From: Candidatus Altimarinota bacterium
GTDB taxonomy: Bacteria; Patescibacteriota; Gracilibacteria; UBA1369; 2-02-FULL-48-14
DNA: 60,002 nucleotides
Assembly (NCBI GenBank): GCA_015485665.1
Contig: WFTC01000018.1
Span: 1 to 60,002, forward strand
Reading direction: 5' to 3'
Shown: positions 34,978 to 43,441 of the stretch, piece by piece
Layout: each line of letters begins with the position of its first letter
How positions within the stretch are numbered: the stretch's first letter is position 1
Program-made: the position numbers and the translations under genes
Notes under the pieces: model-generated
Databases searched by the model: none
What the model saw: only the letters and a program-made list of their open reading frames with translations
Told to the model about the DNA's origin: nothing

Positions 34978-35054
34978 TGGTACACCCGATAGGATTCGAA
35001 CCTATAACCCTCGGTTCCGAAGACCGATGCTCTATCCAGTTGAGCTACGGGTGC
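34978..35054 (-). tRNA. tRNA-Arg (anticodon UCG)
   Basis: Read on the minus strand, the acceptor stem GCACCCG pairs with CGGGTGT. The D-stem is GCTC/GAGC, and the anticodon stem TCGGT/ACCGA encloses the loop CTTCGGA with anticodon TCG. The T-arm ATAGG/CCTAT encloses TTCGAAT. The CCA end is encoded. The tRNA reads CGA (and by wobble CGG). A strong promoter lies just upstream. Confidence 0.95.
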
Positions 35055-35065
35055 ATACGGGCGCG

Positions 35066-35094
35066 ATTTTAATTTATCTCTTTAGATTTGACAA
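35066..35094 (-). promoter_or_regulatory. Promoter of tRNA-Arg
   Basis: On the minus strand, TTGTCA (35094-35089), a 17-base spacer and TAAAAT (35071-35066), then a GC-rich stretch (CGCGCCC) before the start. A GC-rich discriminator is typical of stringently controlled stable-RNA promoters. Confidence 0.7.
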
Positions 35095-35148
35095 GTAGAG
35101 TTCTTGATAAGTATTCTTATTTTTTGAGCTAAAGATTTTAGATACAGT

Positions 35149-35994
35149 TTATTTGAATCTTTTATATTTATTGATTATGTCTAGAAAAGTTGCTTCCATT
35201 TTCTCCTGTAAATCTTCCAAAGATTCAATCACAAAAAGCTGTGGTTGCATGTGTGTGTAATCAAATGGTGTATTCATGCATACTTGAGGGTCAAAGGGGT
35301 GGTGAGGGACTTCAAAAGCATGAGTCATTTCCCCAATGGACCCAAGTAGCCCCGCTCCAAAAACTTTGGTTTCACCGTCTTCCTTGATAAGTCCGTATTC
35401 AACAGTCCACCAGTAGATACGATCAAGTTTTTCTACTCCTTCATCTGTACATAGGGATATGACTTCACCAAAACGTTCTAGAAATTGAACAAAGGCTTCA
35501 TCAGTAAAGGCAGGAACATGGCCAATCACTTCATGAATGATGTCGGGTTCAGGTGTGTATTCAGGCTTAGAGTGATGACGAATATACTGAGTACAAAGCA
35601 TGGTTCGCTCTGTAAAATTTACAAGGAAATTACGTGAGTCCACCAATCCTTCGATAGGTAGAAGTCGAAAGCCTGTGAGTTCAGCAAGGTGAGCGTTTAA
35701 ATCGGTGAATTCAGGAATGTAATCTTCTGAAATATCCAACTTTTTGCGCCCCTCAAGGTATATTTTGCAGGCCTTTTCTTTATGAATGGGGGCTAGCTTC
35801 TGACAGATTTGTTGCCAGGTTTTATGCTCTAGATCGGTGTAGTTCACTCTAGGGAGTTTACCGGTTTGACGGAATCTAATCGCCGCTTTGGCAATCTCAT
35901 TCCGTCTGGCTATGTAGGCTGCGTCATTGGCTCCTGGATGTTCCAGATCAAGTATGGAGATGTTTTCGGTACTAATTGGAGTTTGAGTAATCAT
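35149..35994 (-). CDS. phhA: Phenylalanine 4-hydroxylase (pterin-dependent)
   Basis: Oxidises phenylalanine to tyrosine with O2, non-haem iron and a tetrahydropterin. The 281-aa protein is of the compact bacterial type, without the regulatory ACT domain of animals. The iron ligands are clear: His154 and His159 in DIIHEVIGHVP, and Glu199 in IYWWTVEYGLIKEDG. The conserved VDSRNFLVNFTERTMLCTQYIRHHS and GAGLLGSIGEMTHAF complete the active site. No pterin carbinolamine dehydratase lies nearby. Base composition and codon choice look more GC-rich than in neighbouring genes, suggesting transfer. It is preceded by its own leader and terminator (36013-36114), so it is probably regulated by attenuation. 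It is unusual in this type of genome; other aromatic hydroxylases (Tyr, Trp) are possible but less likely from the motifs. Confidence 0.93.
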   Translation of the reverse strand: MITQTPISTENISILDLEHPGANDAAYIARRNEIAKAAIRFRQTGKLPRVNYTDLEHKTWQQICQKLAPIHKEKACKIYLEGRKKLDISEDYIPEFTDLNAHLAELTGFRLLPIEGLVDSRNFLVNFTERTMLCTQYIRHHSKPEYTPEPDIIHEVIGHVPAFTDEAFVQFLERFGEVISLCTDEGVEKLDRIYWWTVEYGLIKEDGETKVFGAGLLGSIGEMTHAFEVPHHPFDPQVCMNTPFDYTHMQPQLFVIESLEDLQEKMEATFLDIINKYKRFK

Positions 35995-36012
35995 GATATA
36001 TGAATGAGAAAT

Positions 36013-36042
36013 AAAAAAACCGCTTCTTGTTATTAGAAGCGG
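36013..36042 (-). terminator. Attenuator terminator upstream of phhA
   Basis: On the minus strand, CCGCTTCT (36042-36035) and AGAAGCGG (36027-36020) form a perfect 8-bp GC-rich stem with a 7-base loop, followed by seven U (36019-36013). It lies between the leader peptide (36076-36114) and the phhA start at 35994. Read-through is therefore required to express phhA from an upstream promoter. Confidence 0.85.
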
Positions 36043-36075
36043 GCAAGGGGTAATCTCAGTTTGTTTAAACCTTAG

Positions 36076-36114
36076 TTACCGACCCGAAGATGCATAATAT
36101 GTGTTGAACATCAT
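36076..36114 (-). CDS. Leader peptide of the phhA attenuator (12 aa)
   Basis: The frame reads MMFNTYYASSGR and stops with TAA. One Phe codon and two adjacent Tyr codons lie in the middle, as expected of a ribosome-stalling control peptide for an aromatic amino acid gene. AGAGGG lies about 11 bases upstream as a possible binding site; TATAAT immediately before the ATG could alternatively be a -10 box. Downstream, CGGG and AAGG (in the CGGGTCGG...CTAAGG stretch) can pair with CCTT and CCCG at the 5' side of the terminator. That would give the alternative antiterminator when a ribosome stalls at the Tyr codons. Function is inferred from architecture. Confidence 0.6.
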   Translation of the reverse strand: MMFNTYYASSGR

Positions 36115-36166
36115 TATAAGTTTAATCCCTCTATCCCAAAAAGCAAGCGGATTTATTTATCAATAT

Positions 36167-36195
36167 AATAGAGCTCCTAACTTAGGAGCTCTATT
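36167..36195 (-). terminator. Palindromic terminator after secDF
   Basis: AATAGAGCTCCTAA (36167-36180) and TTAGGAGCTCTATT (36182-36195) are perfect 14-bp arms around one base. It begins 21 bases past the secDF stop. No strong U-run follows on the minus strand, so it may act as a bidirectional or partial terminator. Confidence 0.55.
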
Positions 36196-36216
36196 TGCTT
36201 TGAATGAATCATTATC

Positions 36217-39200
36217 CTATTTATTCGCTCTATCATTCCACCAGACTAGAAGTGGACTTGCTACAAAAATTGATGAATAAGTTCCAACAACAATCCCTGC
36301 TGCCAGAGCCAATACAAACCAAAAAGTGCTGTTTGCGCCCCAAATGAGCAATGCTAAAATTGTTATCAATGTGGAAATTGAAGTATTGAGTGAGCGAGCC
36401 ATTGTTTCATTTAAAGCTTTATTTGCACTGTCCGCCAAAGTATCTGCACTTTTTCTGAATTTAAGATTTTCACGCACTCTATCAAATACAACAATTGTGT
36501 CATGTACAGAAAAGCCCATAATCGTTAGAAGTGCCGTTATAAAAAGTGCATCCAGTTCCACACCTGCAAAACGTCCAAGTAAAACAAATATTCCAATAAT
36601 TATTACAATATCATGAACAAGAGCAGCTATAGCGCATATTCCAAAACGCCAAGGACTCACTTCTTTTGGTATTTTTCTGAAAGCAAATGCAATGTAAAGG
36701 ACAATCATTATCAGTGTAATGCCAAGCGCTATCAGAGCTTTTTGTTTAAGAGTTGCACCAATTGTAGGACCTACGCTGGTAAATCTTATTTCATTAACTG
36801 GAGCTATATCCCCGCCAAGTTCCGAAAGAATGGCATCATGTTCATCTTCATTTAGATCTCGGCTTCGGATTAAAAAGCTCTTTTGGTCTGTTTTGACAAT
36901 GCTAAGACTTCCAAGATCTTCTTGAAGGTCAATATCTTGCAAACTCATCTGGAGGTCTTCCACGGAGAATTCTTGAGAATTTGATGCTTCTTCTTCAGTT
37001 TTTGTGAAACTGACTTCCATCATTGCACCTCCTGTGAAATCCAAACCTAAATTTAACCCGAATATTAATGTGGACAGTACAGAAAGTATAACGAGTGATC
37101 CAGAAATGCCCGCCCATATTTTTGATTTTTTTATAATTTCAATACTTCTTGATGTTTTTTTCTTTCCGGTCCATAAAAATAAGTATTTTTCCAGTTTAGT
37201 TTCAGATGTGAAGCGAAGTAAGGTTCTGGTTAAAATAATTGCAGAGAACATTGAAATTAGAATTCCAAGTGCCAAATTCAATGCAAAGCCACGAATGATT
37301 GAGCTTCCAAAGTAAAATAAAATTGCGCAAGTAATCAGAGAAGAAAAATTAGAGTCTCTAATTGAATCCCAAGCTCGTTTAAATCCTTTTTCAATTGCAT
37401 CTTGCAAAGAAGCTCCTTCTCTCAATTCTTCTTTCATGCGTTCAAATATCAATACATTTGCATCCACAGCCATTCCTATGGATAAAATAACTCCTGCTAC
37501 GCCCGCCAAAGTTAGAGTTATGGGGTTGGAAAGGACAAAAGATATGAAAAACAGTACTATGCAAGATAAAATGAAAGTAAGGAATTTTTCCCCTCCCGAA
37601 TCATCATTTTTGATTAGAAGATGTATCAAGTAAATGAAGATTGACATGCTTATTAAAAGTGATAGCCATACAGGTAGGGTTGATTTAATTAAGAAAATTA
37701 TAAGTATTGAATAAATTGTCAGTGCCAATGAAGCCAATAAACCTGGGAGCCTGTAATAAAGGAGCATATAAACTCCAAGTATTAATAAACCTAAGAGTCC
37801 GGCAAAGATACTTTCATTCAATGCCTCCGAACCTAAAGATGCACTGATTGTATATTGTCCAACTAACTCAATTGGAGCCGGAATCGCTCCTGTATTTAGA
37901 TCTCTTGCCAATTCTTGAGCTTGTTCCAGTGTGTAATTACCGTTTATTTGTGCAGTTCCACCTGAAATTTTATTTTCAACTGTTGGAGCTGATATCAGCT
38001 GACCTCCAACAAAAATTGCTATGCGCTTACCAATGTTTTCTTCAGTTAGTTTTTCAAATAATTTAGCTCCTTCAGAGTCAAAAGTGATGCTTACATAAGG
38101 TTGATATGCATCATTGAGATAAACATCAGCCCGTTCAAAATTTTCTCCTGTAATAGCAGCTTCTTCACTCCAAGGATTAGGGCTTGTATTGAAGGTTATT
38201 TTATTTATTGCGTATTTATCAATTGTTTTTGTTTCGGTTGAAGATTGTGTTTTGTCATAAACTTCAATTATGTGATATCCAAATGGGCTTTTTATTACAT
38301 CTGATATTTCACCAGGTTCAAGTGCGAAAGCCGCTTCTTCAAATTCACTAACCATGCGACCTCTTTCAAAAGAGCCTAAATCGCCTCCTTTTTCTCCACT
38401 TCCTTTGTCGTCTGAGAATTCAGGAGCTAAATCCGCAAGTGATTCTCCCGCCAAGATGCGTTCACGAAGCTCCGTAGCAAGTGCAAGTGCCTCTTCATCA
38501 CTGCGTTCCAGATTTTCATCGGTTTCTTTTGAGGCGATAAGAATATGTCGAGCAGATACGCTCTCTTTGATTTCCTCTTCAACTTCTTCAGTACTTTTAT
38601 CTGTTATTTCTATTATAACCAATCCATTTGAAAGACGTATTTCATTGTTCACATCTAAAACATAAGATTCATCAACTTGAGTCGGACCAACAATATCACC
38701 TACATTTTTGTCTTTTATAAGATCTTGAATGACAGGCGCAAAAACGTCCAGTGCAACACTTTCAGTTTTTGTATATATTACATCTTCTTGCAACTCATCC
38801 ATTTTTTCTCGGGCTAAGATGTCAAAGTCTGCGCCTGATTGAATGGACAACAAAAATTCTTCTGCATTTTTGTTTGCAGCTTCAACTTTATCGTCATTTG
38901 GCTCTGAATTTTCAGTTTTAAATTCTAATTGTATGGTTTTACCGACAATATCTCGTGCTTCTTCAATATTATCTATGCCTGCAAGCTCAACAATTACATG
39001 ATATTCATTTGCTATATTTGAACTGTAAATGTTTGGCTCTGCAACTCCCAAGCTATCCACTCGGCGACGAATAACTTCTTGTACCCCTTCAATTATACTT
39101 TCCCTATCTGATTCAGGAACTTCACTTAAGTCAAGTTGATAGTCAAGTTGTGTCCCACCTTTAAGGTCAAGACCAAGTTTTAATTCAAGCATATTACTTG

Positions 39201-39273
39201 CGTATGCAAGACCAACTGCGGCTAGTAAAATCACCACTACTTGAGCCTTTAGAAATTTTTTAAGCTTTTTCAT
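36217..39273 (-). CDS. secDF: SecD-SecF fusion with parvulin-type prolyl isomerase inserted in SecD
   Basis: SecDF pulls secreted proteins through the SecYEG channel using the proton gradient. In this 1018-aa protein, SecD starts with one membrane helix (9-26) and [19 protein letters not shown]. Its exported domain is interrupted after about residue 120. A degenerate parvulin-like unit (about 131-227) is followed by a canonical PpiC domain (241-340: [40 protein letters not shown]). SecD then resumes ([34 protein letters not shown]) with its membrane block and [21 protein letters not shown]. Two additional hydrophobic helices (about 530-580) appear inserted in that block. SecF follows ([33 protein letters not shown]). 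A foldase built into the translocation motor would act on proteins as they emerge. It has its own promoter and terminator. Confidence 0.93.
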   Translation of the reverse strand: MKKLKKFLKAQVVVILLAAVGLAYASNMLELKLGLDLKGGTQLDYQLDLSEVPESDRESIIEGVQEVIRRRVDSLGVAEPNIYSSNIANEYHVIVELAGIDNIEEARDIVGKTIQLEFKTENSEPNDDKVEAANKNAEEFLLSIQSGADFDILAREKMDELQEDVIYTKTESVALDVFAPVIQDLIKDKNVGDIVGPTQVDESYVLDVNNEIRLSNGLVIIEITDKSTEEVEEEIKESVSARHILIASKETDENLERSDEEALALATELRERILAGESLADLAPEFSDDKGSGEKGGDLGSFERGRMVSEFEEAAFALEPGEISDVIKSPFGYHIIEVYDKTQSSTETKTIDKYAINKITFNTSPNPWSEEAAITGENFERADVYLNDAYQPYVSITFDSEGAKLFEKLTEENIGKRIAIFVGGQLISAPTVENKISGGTAQINGNYTLEQAQELARDLNTGAIPAPIELVGQYTISASLGSEALNESIFAGLLGLLILGVYMLLYYRLPGLLASLALTIYSILIIFLIKSTLPVWLSLLISMSIFIYLIHLLIKNDDSGGEKFLTFILSCIVLFFISFVLSNPITLTLAGVAGVILSIGMAVDANVLIFERMKEELREGASLQDAIEKGFKRAWDSIRDSNFSSLITCAILFYFGSSIIRGFALNLALGILISMFSAIILTRTLLRFTSETKLEKYLFLWTGKKKTSRSIEIIKKSKIWAGISGSLVILSVLSTLIFGLNLGLDFTGGAMMEVSFTKTEEEASNSQEFSVEDLQMSLQDIDLQEDLGSLSIVKTDQKSFLIRSRDLNEDEHDAILSELGGDIAPVNEIRFTSVGPTIGATLKQKALIALGITLIMIVLYIAFAFRKIPKEVSPWRFGICAIAALVHDIVIIIGIFVLLGRFAGVELDALFITALLTIMGFSVHDTIVVFDRVRENLKFRKSADTLADSANKALNETMARSLNTSISTLITILALLIWGANSTFWFVLALAAGIVVGTYSSIFVASPLLVWWNDRANK

Positions 39274-39312
39274 TGAGAGTTTTTGGCTAGATATAGAGAA
39301 AAAATCGCAGCA

Positions 39313-39340
39313 ATTATACGACCTTCAGATAAGAAGACAA
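39313..39340 (-). promoter_or_regulatory. Promoter of secDF
   Basis: On the minus strand, TTGTCT (39340-39335), a 16-base spacer and TATAAT (39318-39313), about 33 bases upstream of the expected leader end at the ATG (39273). Confidence 0.6.
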
Positions 39341-39367
39341 GTGGTGTGCTTTTGCTTCTCTTGACGA

Positions 39368-39781
39368 TTACCTTTTCTGTTGCTCTGCTAACTTTGCATC
39401 TTGTATGAAATTATTTCCTTTGCCTTTACGTCCGTAATCGTCAGCCAGCTTTACTACATCATCTAAGTTATTACTTGATACTTCCAGTATTTCCAGATCT
39501 TCAAGAGCTTGAGCCCTATGAATTATTCCTGGGTATATATCCAACTTATCTCCGGGGTTTAATATCACTTCTTTCAGATCTTCTTCCGCTCTTCCAAACA
39601 AAAACTTACATTTTCCTTTTAGAACATATTGAGTTTCAATTTTCTTCTCATGATATTGAAGAGAATAGCGATGACCTTTTTTTATAAATAGTATTTTGCC
39701 AACATAGTCGGCTTGCCTTGCGAACCAAATTTCTTTACCCCAAGGTTTTAAGATTTTTTTAATCGGTGTTTGTTCTTGCAT
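39368..39781 (-). CDS. Cupin protein, mannose-6-phosphate isomerase type II-like domain
   Basis: A 137-aa single cupin domain. KPWGKEIWFA at the start, KGHRYSLQYHEKKIETQYVLKG (metal-binding His and Glu of cupin motif 1) and NPGDKLDIYPGIIHRAQAL (motif 2) match the isomerase half of bifunctional ManC/AlgA proteins. There the domain converts fructose-6-P to mannose-6-P. Here it is a separate gene overlapping manC by 23 bases, so the bifunctional enzyme is split but kept together. It ends an operon of seven minus-strand genes. Confidence 0.82.
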   Translation of the reverse strand: MQEQTPIKKILKPWGKEIWFARQADYVGKILFIKKGHRYSLQYHEKKIETQYVLKGKCKFLFGRAEEDLKEVILNPGDKLDIYPGIIHRAQALEDLEILEVSSNNLDDVVKLADDYGRKGKGNNFIQDAKLAEQQKR

Positions 39782-40799
39782 TTAAGAAATGTTTTAAATC
39801 ATTGCTTTTGGTTCTTGGGCAGCATAGGTGATGATTCGGACTTTGCACAACAACCATATTTTTCAGTCCGTATACTGATAAAATAGTATCCCTTTCATTA
39901 TAAATTATGCATCCCTCACAATCGAGTGCATTCACATTTCCTTTTATAATATTTGATTTTGGAGAATCAGCTAAAGCTTCATAAAGTGTGTTCCATGTTC
40001 CTATGTCACTCCATCCGAGATCTGCCGGAATTATGCGAACTTGATTGGGATGAACCTTTTCCATAACGCCGTAGTCTATTGAAATTTTATCACACTTCGG
40101 ATAAAATTTTTCTATTGAGCCGCCATTTTGAATTTTCATAAGGCAACTGTGAGTGTTAGGCAAATGCTCTTTAATCGCTTTTAAAATAACATCCGCGCGC
40201 CAAACATAATAACCTGTATTCCATAGATACTTGTGTGAAGCTACAAATTCTTTTGCGGTTTTGATATCAGGTTTTTCAGTAAATTTTTTGAATTCATAAA
40301 TCTCCACGCCATCTTCAATTGAAAGATGTTTTCCTATTTTTACATATCCCAAGTTTGTGTTAGGATTTTTTGCTTTTACTTCAATTATATTCAAAGTTTT
40401 ATCTCGTTTGGCTATTGCGGCAGCAACTTTTAATTTGTGTTTCAATTCTTCTTTGTCTTTTACAAGATGGTCTGAAGATAGCATTGCGAGAACTGCATCG
40501 GGATCTTTTTTGGCAATAATTGCGGCAACAAGCCCCATGCAAGGACCGCTATCTTGCCTGCTTGGTTCGGCTATGATATTTGACGCAGGTATTTGTGGTA
40601 GTTGTTCTCTAACCAATTGTACATAGCGAGAATTTGTTGATACATAAATGTTTTCAGGATTTTCAAAACTTACTCTATCAAATGTTTCTTGAAGCATGCT
40701 TTTTTTTGACAATAGTCTTTGAAATTGTTTTGGTTTTTTTTCTGTACTCATTGGCCAGAGGCGTGTACCTGCTCCTCCGGCTAAAATTACGATTTTCAT
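39759..40799 (-). CDS. manC: Mannose-1-phosphate guanylyltransferase
   Basis: Makes GDP-mannose from mannose-1-P and GTP. The 346-aa nucleotidyltransferase opens with MKIVILAGGAGTRLWPMSTEKKPKQF, the nucleotide-binding signature with the pyrophosphorylase Arg and Lys. It continues with SSDHLV, FTEKPD, WNTGYYVW and ADLGWSDIGTW, all hallmarks of mannose-1-P guanylyltransferases. The isomerase cupin domain of long ManC proteins is encoded by the overlapping next gene. GDP-mannose would feed surface glycan synthesis or protein glycosylation. Its ATG overlaps the prepilin peptidase stop (ATGA). Confidence 0.92.
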   Translation of the reverse strand: MKIVILAGGAGTRLWPMSTEKKPKQFQRLLSKKSMLQETFDRVSFENPENIYVSTNSRYVQLVREQLPQIPASNIIAEPSRQDSGPCMGLVAAIIAKKDPDAVLAMLSSDHLVKDKEELKHKLKVAAAIAKRDKTLNIIEVKAKNPNTNLGYVKIGKHLSIEDGVEIYEFKKFTEKPDIKTAKEFVASHKYLWNTGYYVWRADVILKAIKEHLPNTHSCLMKIQNGGSIEKFYPKCDKISIDYGVMEKVHPNQVRIIPADLGWSDIGTWNTLYEALADSPKSNIIKGNVNALDCEGCIIYNERDTILSVYGLKNMVVVQSPNHHLCCPRTKSNDLKHFLNARTNTD

Positions 40800-41536
40800 A
40801 TTCCAAAATAAAGATTAATCAGTGTGTTGCCGTATTCTACGGCTATCATACTGCCTAAAACAAGAAAAGGCCCAAGTGGAAGAGCTGTTTTTTTGTCCGC
40901 TTTTTGAATGATAATCATAGAAATTCCAAATATGGATCCGGATAAATAGCCCAAAAATATTGCAAGTATTGTTAATTTCCATCCAAGCAATAAACCTATG
41001 AAAGTTCCTATAAGCATATCACCTGAGCCTAGCCATTTACCTTTTGTAGCTAAAAACTGTATTCCAAAAAAATTTAAAGCTCCAAGTGCTCCAACAATGC
41101 TGCTGTAAGGGTCGCCAATTATAAAGCTTGATAAGAATGCAGTCATTATTGCAGGAATCATTACTGCATCATGAATTTCTTTATAGATAAGATCATGGAA
41201 GAAAATATAAAGCAAAATCCACATCAAAATGGAGCTAATCCATATTTCCATAGGATTATCAAAATGAAAGCTCATCCATAAGAAAACAGCCGCGCTGCTT
41301 AGCTCCATTATCGGATAATAAATTGGAATTTTTTGATTGCAATTCCTGCAAAGACCTTTTTGAAGTAAAAAGCTGATTACAGGGATTAATTCCTTTGCAT
41401 TCAGTTTGTTTTTGCAGTTATTGCAATGACTACGTCCCATTAAAATACCTTTTTCTTCATTGTGTAAACGAGGAATAAGAACGCTTAAAAAGCTGCCCGC
41501 CATAAGTCCTATAAAAATTGCCAAGACATGTATCAT
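40796..41536 (-). CDS. pilD: Prepilin peptidase (type IV leader peptidase, A24 family)
   Basis: A membrane aspartic peptidase that cleaves and N-methylates type IV prepilins. The 246-aa protein has the N-terminal LPRLHNEEKG-type segment (GSFLSVLIPRLHNEE). Its cytoplasmic zinc-binding loop has four Cys (HCNNCKNKLNAKELIPVISF and CRNCNQKIPIYYPIMEL). The catalytic aspartates lie in FFHDLIYKEIHDAV and in GSGDMLIGTFIGLLLGW. It overlaps the TPR gene by 4 bases upstream and manC by 4 downstream. No pilin gene is recognised in the window. The PilC-N-like protein at 23697-25079 is a possible partner. Confidence 0.92.
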   Translation of the reverse strand: MIHVLAIFIGLMAGSFLSVLIPRLHNEEKGILMGRSHCNNCKNKLNAKELIPVISFLLQKGLCRNCNQKIPIYYPIMELSSAAVFLWMSFHFDNPMEIWISSILMWILLYIFFHDLIYKEIHDAVMIPAIMTAFLSSFIIGDPYSSIVGALGALNFFGIQFLATKGKWLGSGDMLIGTFIGLLLGWKLTILAIFLGYLSGSIFGISMIIIQKADKKTALPLGPFLVLGSMIAVEYGNTLINLYFGI

Positions 41537-42951
41537 TGAGATTTTTCTATGATAAGTCTATTGTAAGCTTCAGAAGCTTTTTCGCTTATATTGTCTCCCG
41601 CTTTTGACAGCTCATAAGCTTTTGCATATTCCTCAAGTGCGTCGTCTTTTTTTTCTTGAGCCTCTTTTAATAGACCTGCATTGTAGTGTGCTTCGGCTAA
41701 AGTTGGATCTATTTGCAAAGCTCTATTTAGAGATTTTTCAGCCAAGTTTAATTCACCTTGCTCCAAGTAAGTCCAAGCTAAAAGATTGTGGCTCATGGCT
41801 TGAGATGGATATTTGTTTTCTGCTTCCTTGGCAAGAGTGAGTGCTCTGTCTAAATCTTTCACTTTTTCAATTGCAAGCCATACTGGACGTACATAATCAT
41901 CCACATTTCCATTTTCAATTTTCAGTAAATATTCATAAGCTGATAAAGATTCTTCATATTGCTCAAGAAAGAGCTGACTTTCAGCTATTTTCCTATATAG
42001 CTCAGATTCAGGTTTGAATCCGTATAAAAGTGCCAGCTCAAAATATTTTACAGCTTGACTATAGTCTTCTAAGAAATAATTTGATAAAGCTAAGAAATAA
42101 TGGATTTCAGGCTTTAGTGGATCAATTTTTAAAGCTTTACTCAAAGACTCTCTGGCATCTTCATATTCTTTTAATTTAAGTTGAGAGTAGCCCAGTAAGG
42201 TCCATACATCACGATAATCTTCTTGCAGATTTAGAATTTTAAGCGCCATAGCTTGAGCAAGTTGATATTCTTCCACGTCCACCATGGCTTTTCCGAGTAA
42301 AGCTTGCAAGAAAATTTCTTGTCCATTCTGCTGAAGATCAAAATTTTGAAAAGCTTCATTAATGGCTTGCAGATAAGAAGGTTTTATATCGCCTCCGTAA
42401 TTTGCAGATTCTTGGATGTCCTCTCTACTTCCTTCATAATCACCTTTGTATGCCTTTAAAAGGCTTGAGTAAAATCTCACATCTTGACTTTCTTTGTTAA
42501 GGCTTTGGAAATGATCTAAAGCTTTATCAAACTCCTTTGTGCGGATTAGGCCTTTTCCATAGCTTATAGCATATTCCAAGTTATTTGGTGAAAGAGTATA
42601 TGCCTTGAAAAAATTTTGAGTTGCTTTGTCAAATTCTTGTGTTTGGAGATAGCTATTTCCCAATAAATGATAGGTTCTTGGGTTATTTGGATTCAACTTG
42701 GTGGCAGCATCATATTTTTCAGATGCAAGTTCATAATAGGCTGCGTCCATCAATGTATCTCCTTCCGCTATTAAAGTTTCATAATCTAAACTTTCAACGA
42801 TGTTTTTTGCTTCCGGAATTTCATCAAACTCCAAAAGATTTGCCTGAACGACATCACTTCCAATTTTTTCTATTAAGAATAGAGATCCTCCAACAAGGCC
42901 AAAGAACAAGATGACTATGCTTATGCTTAATTTGAATTTTGACATATTCAT
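41533..42951 (-). CDS. Membrane-anchored TPR protein
   Basis: A 472-aa protein. An N-terminal membrane helix (FKLSISIVILFFGLVGGSLFLI) is followed by about ten tetratricopeptide repeats. Examples are YYELASEKYDAATKLNPNNP, RTYHLLGNSYLQTQEFDKAT, VWTLLGYSQLKLKEYEDARE and AEAHYNAGLLKEAQEKKDDA. TPR arrays are protein-protein scaffolds. It lies 4 bases after ruvC and overlaps the prepilin peptidase start by 4. A role in pilus or envelope assembly is suggested by position, but the repeats give no specific function. ATG 42951 and an ATG two codons later are both possible starts. Confidence 0.85.
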   Translation of the reverse strand: MNMSKFKLSISIVILFFGLVGGSLFLIEKIGSDVVQANLLEFDEIPEAKNIVESLDYETLIAEGDTLMDAAYYELASEKYDAATKLNPNNPRTYHLLGNSYLQTQEFDKATQNFFKAYTLSPNNLEYAISYGKGLIRTKEFDKALDHFQSLNKESQDVRFYSSLLKAYKGDYEGSREDIQESANYGGDIKPSYLQAINEAFQNFDLQQNGQEIFLQALLGKAMVDVEEYQLAQAMALKILNLQEDYRDVWTLLGYSQLKLKEYEDARESLSKALKIDPLKPEIHYFLALSNYFLEDYSQAVKYFELALLYGFKPESELYRKIAESQLFLEQYEESLSAYEYLLKIENGNVDDYVRPVWLAIEKVKDLDRALTLAKEAENKYPSQAMSHNLLAWTYLEQGELNLAEKSLNRALQIDPTLAEAHYNAGLLKEAQEKKDDALEEYAKAYELSKAGDNISEKASEAYNRLIIEKSQ

Positions 42952-42955
42952 GTAT

Positions 42956-43426
42956 CTATCTTAATTGAAAGCTTAAAGTAAGAGCAAGGCTTAGAGCGTC
43001 CGCTGCGTCATCCGGTTTTGGTATTTCATTAAGTCTCAATTCCAATTTCAGCATTTTTTGAATTGCAGTTTTGTTTGCTTTGCCATCACCTGTAAGAGCC
43101 GCTTTCATTTCACTTGGAGAGTATTCCTTCGGATGAAGTCCGGCTTGGGCAAGAGCAAGCAATATAACTCCTTTTGCTTCTGATACTTGAATTCCGGTTG
43201 TGATGTTTTTAGAAAAAAATACCTTCTCAATAGCTACTGCTTGAGGTTTATATTTGGCAATGATATTTTGCATGTCAGTGTAAATTTCTTTCAGTCTTTC
43301 TCCGAAATAAGCATTTTTATCTGTCTTAATAACCCCGAGTTCCACAAGGTGTTTAGAACTGTCTTCAATATCCAGAATAGCAAAACCTATGGTGCCAAAA
43401 CCCGGATCTATCCCCAGTATGCGCAT
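42956..43426 (-). CDS. ruvC: Holliday junction resolvase RuvC
   Basis: Cuts Holliday junctions in recombination repair. The 156-aa protein has the acidic catalytic tetrad: Asp7 (MRILGIDPGFGTIGFAI), Glu67 (AVAIEKVFFSKN), and the Asp pair within KPDDAADALSLALT (Asp139/140 and Asp143). KEYSPSEMKAALTGDGKANK is the typical substrate loop. It lies between pyk and the TPR gene. RuvA is encoded at 53908-54456, separate from ruvC; ruvB is not in the window. Confidence 0.95.
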   Translation of the reverse strand: MRILGIDPGFGTIGFAILDIEDSSKHLVELGVIKTDKNAYFGERLKEIYTDMQNIIAKYKPQAVAIEKVFFSKNITTGIQVSEAKGVILLALAQAGLHPKEYSPSEMKAALTGDGKANKTAIQKMLKLELRLNEIPKPDDAADALSLALTLSFQLR

Positions 43427-43441
43427 AGCTTAAAATCAAAC

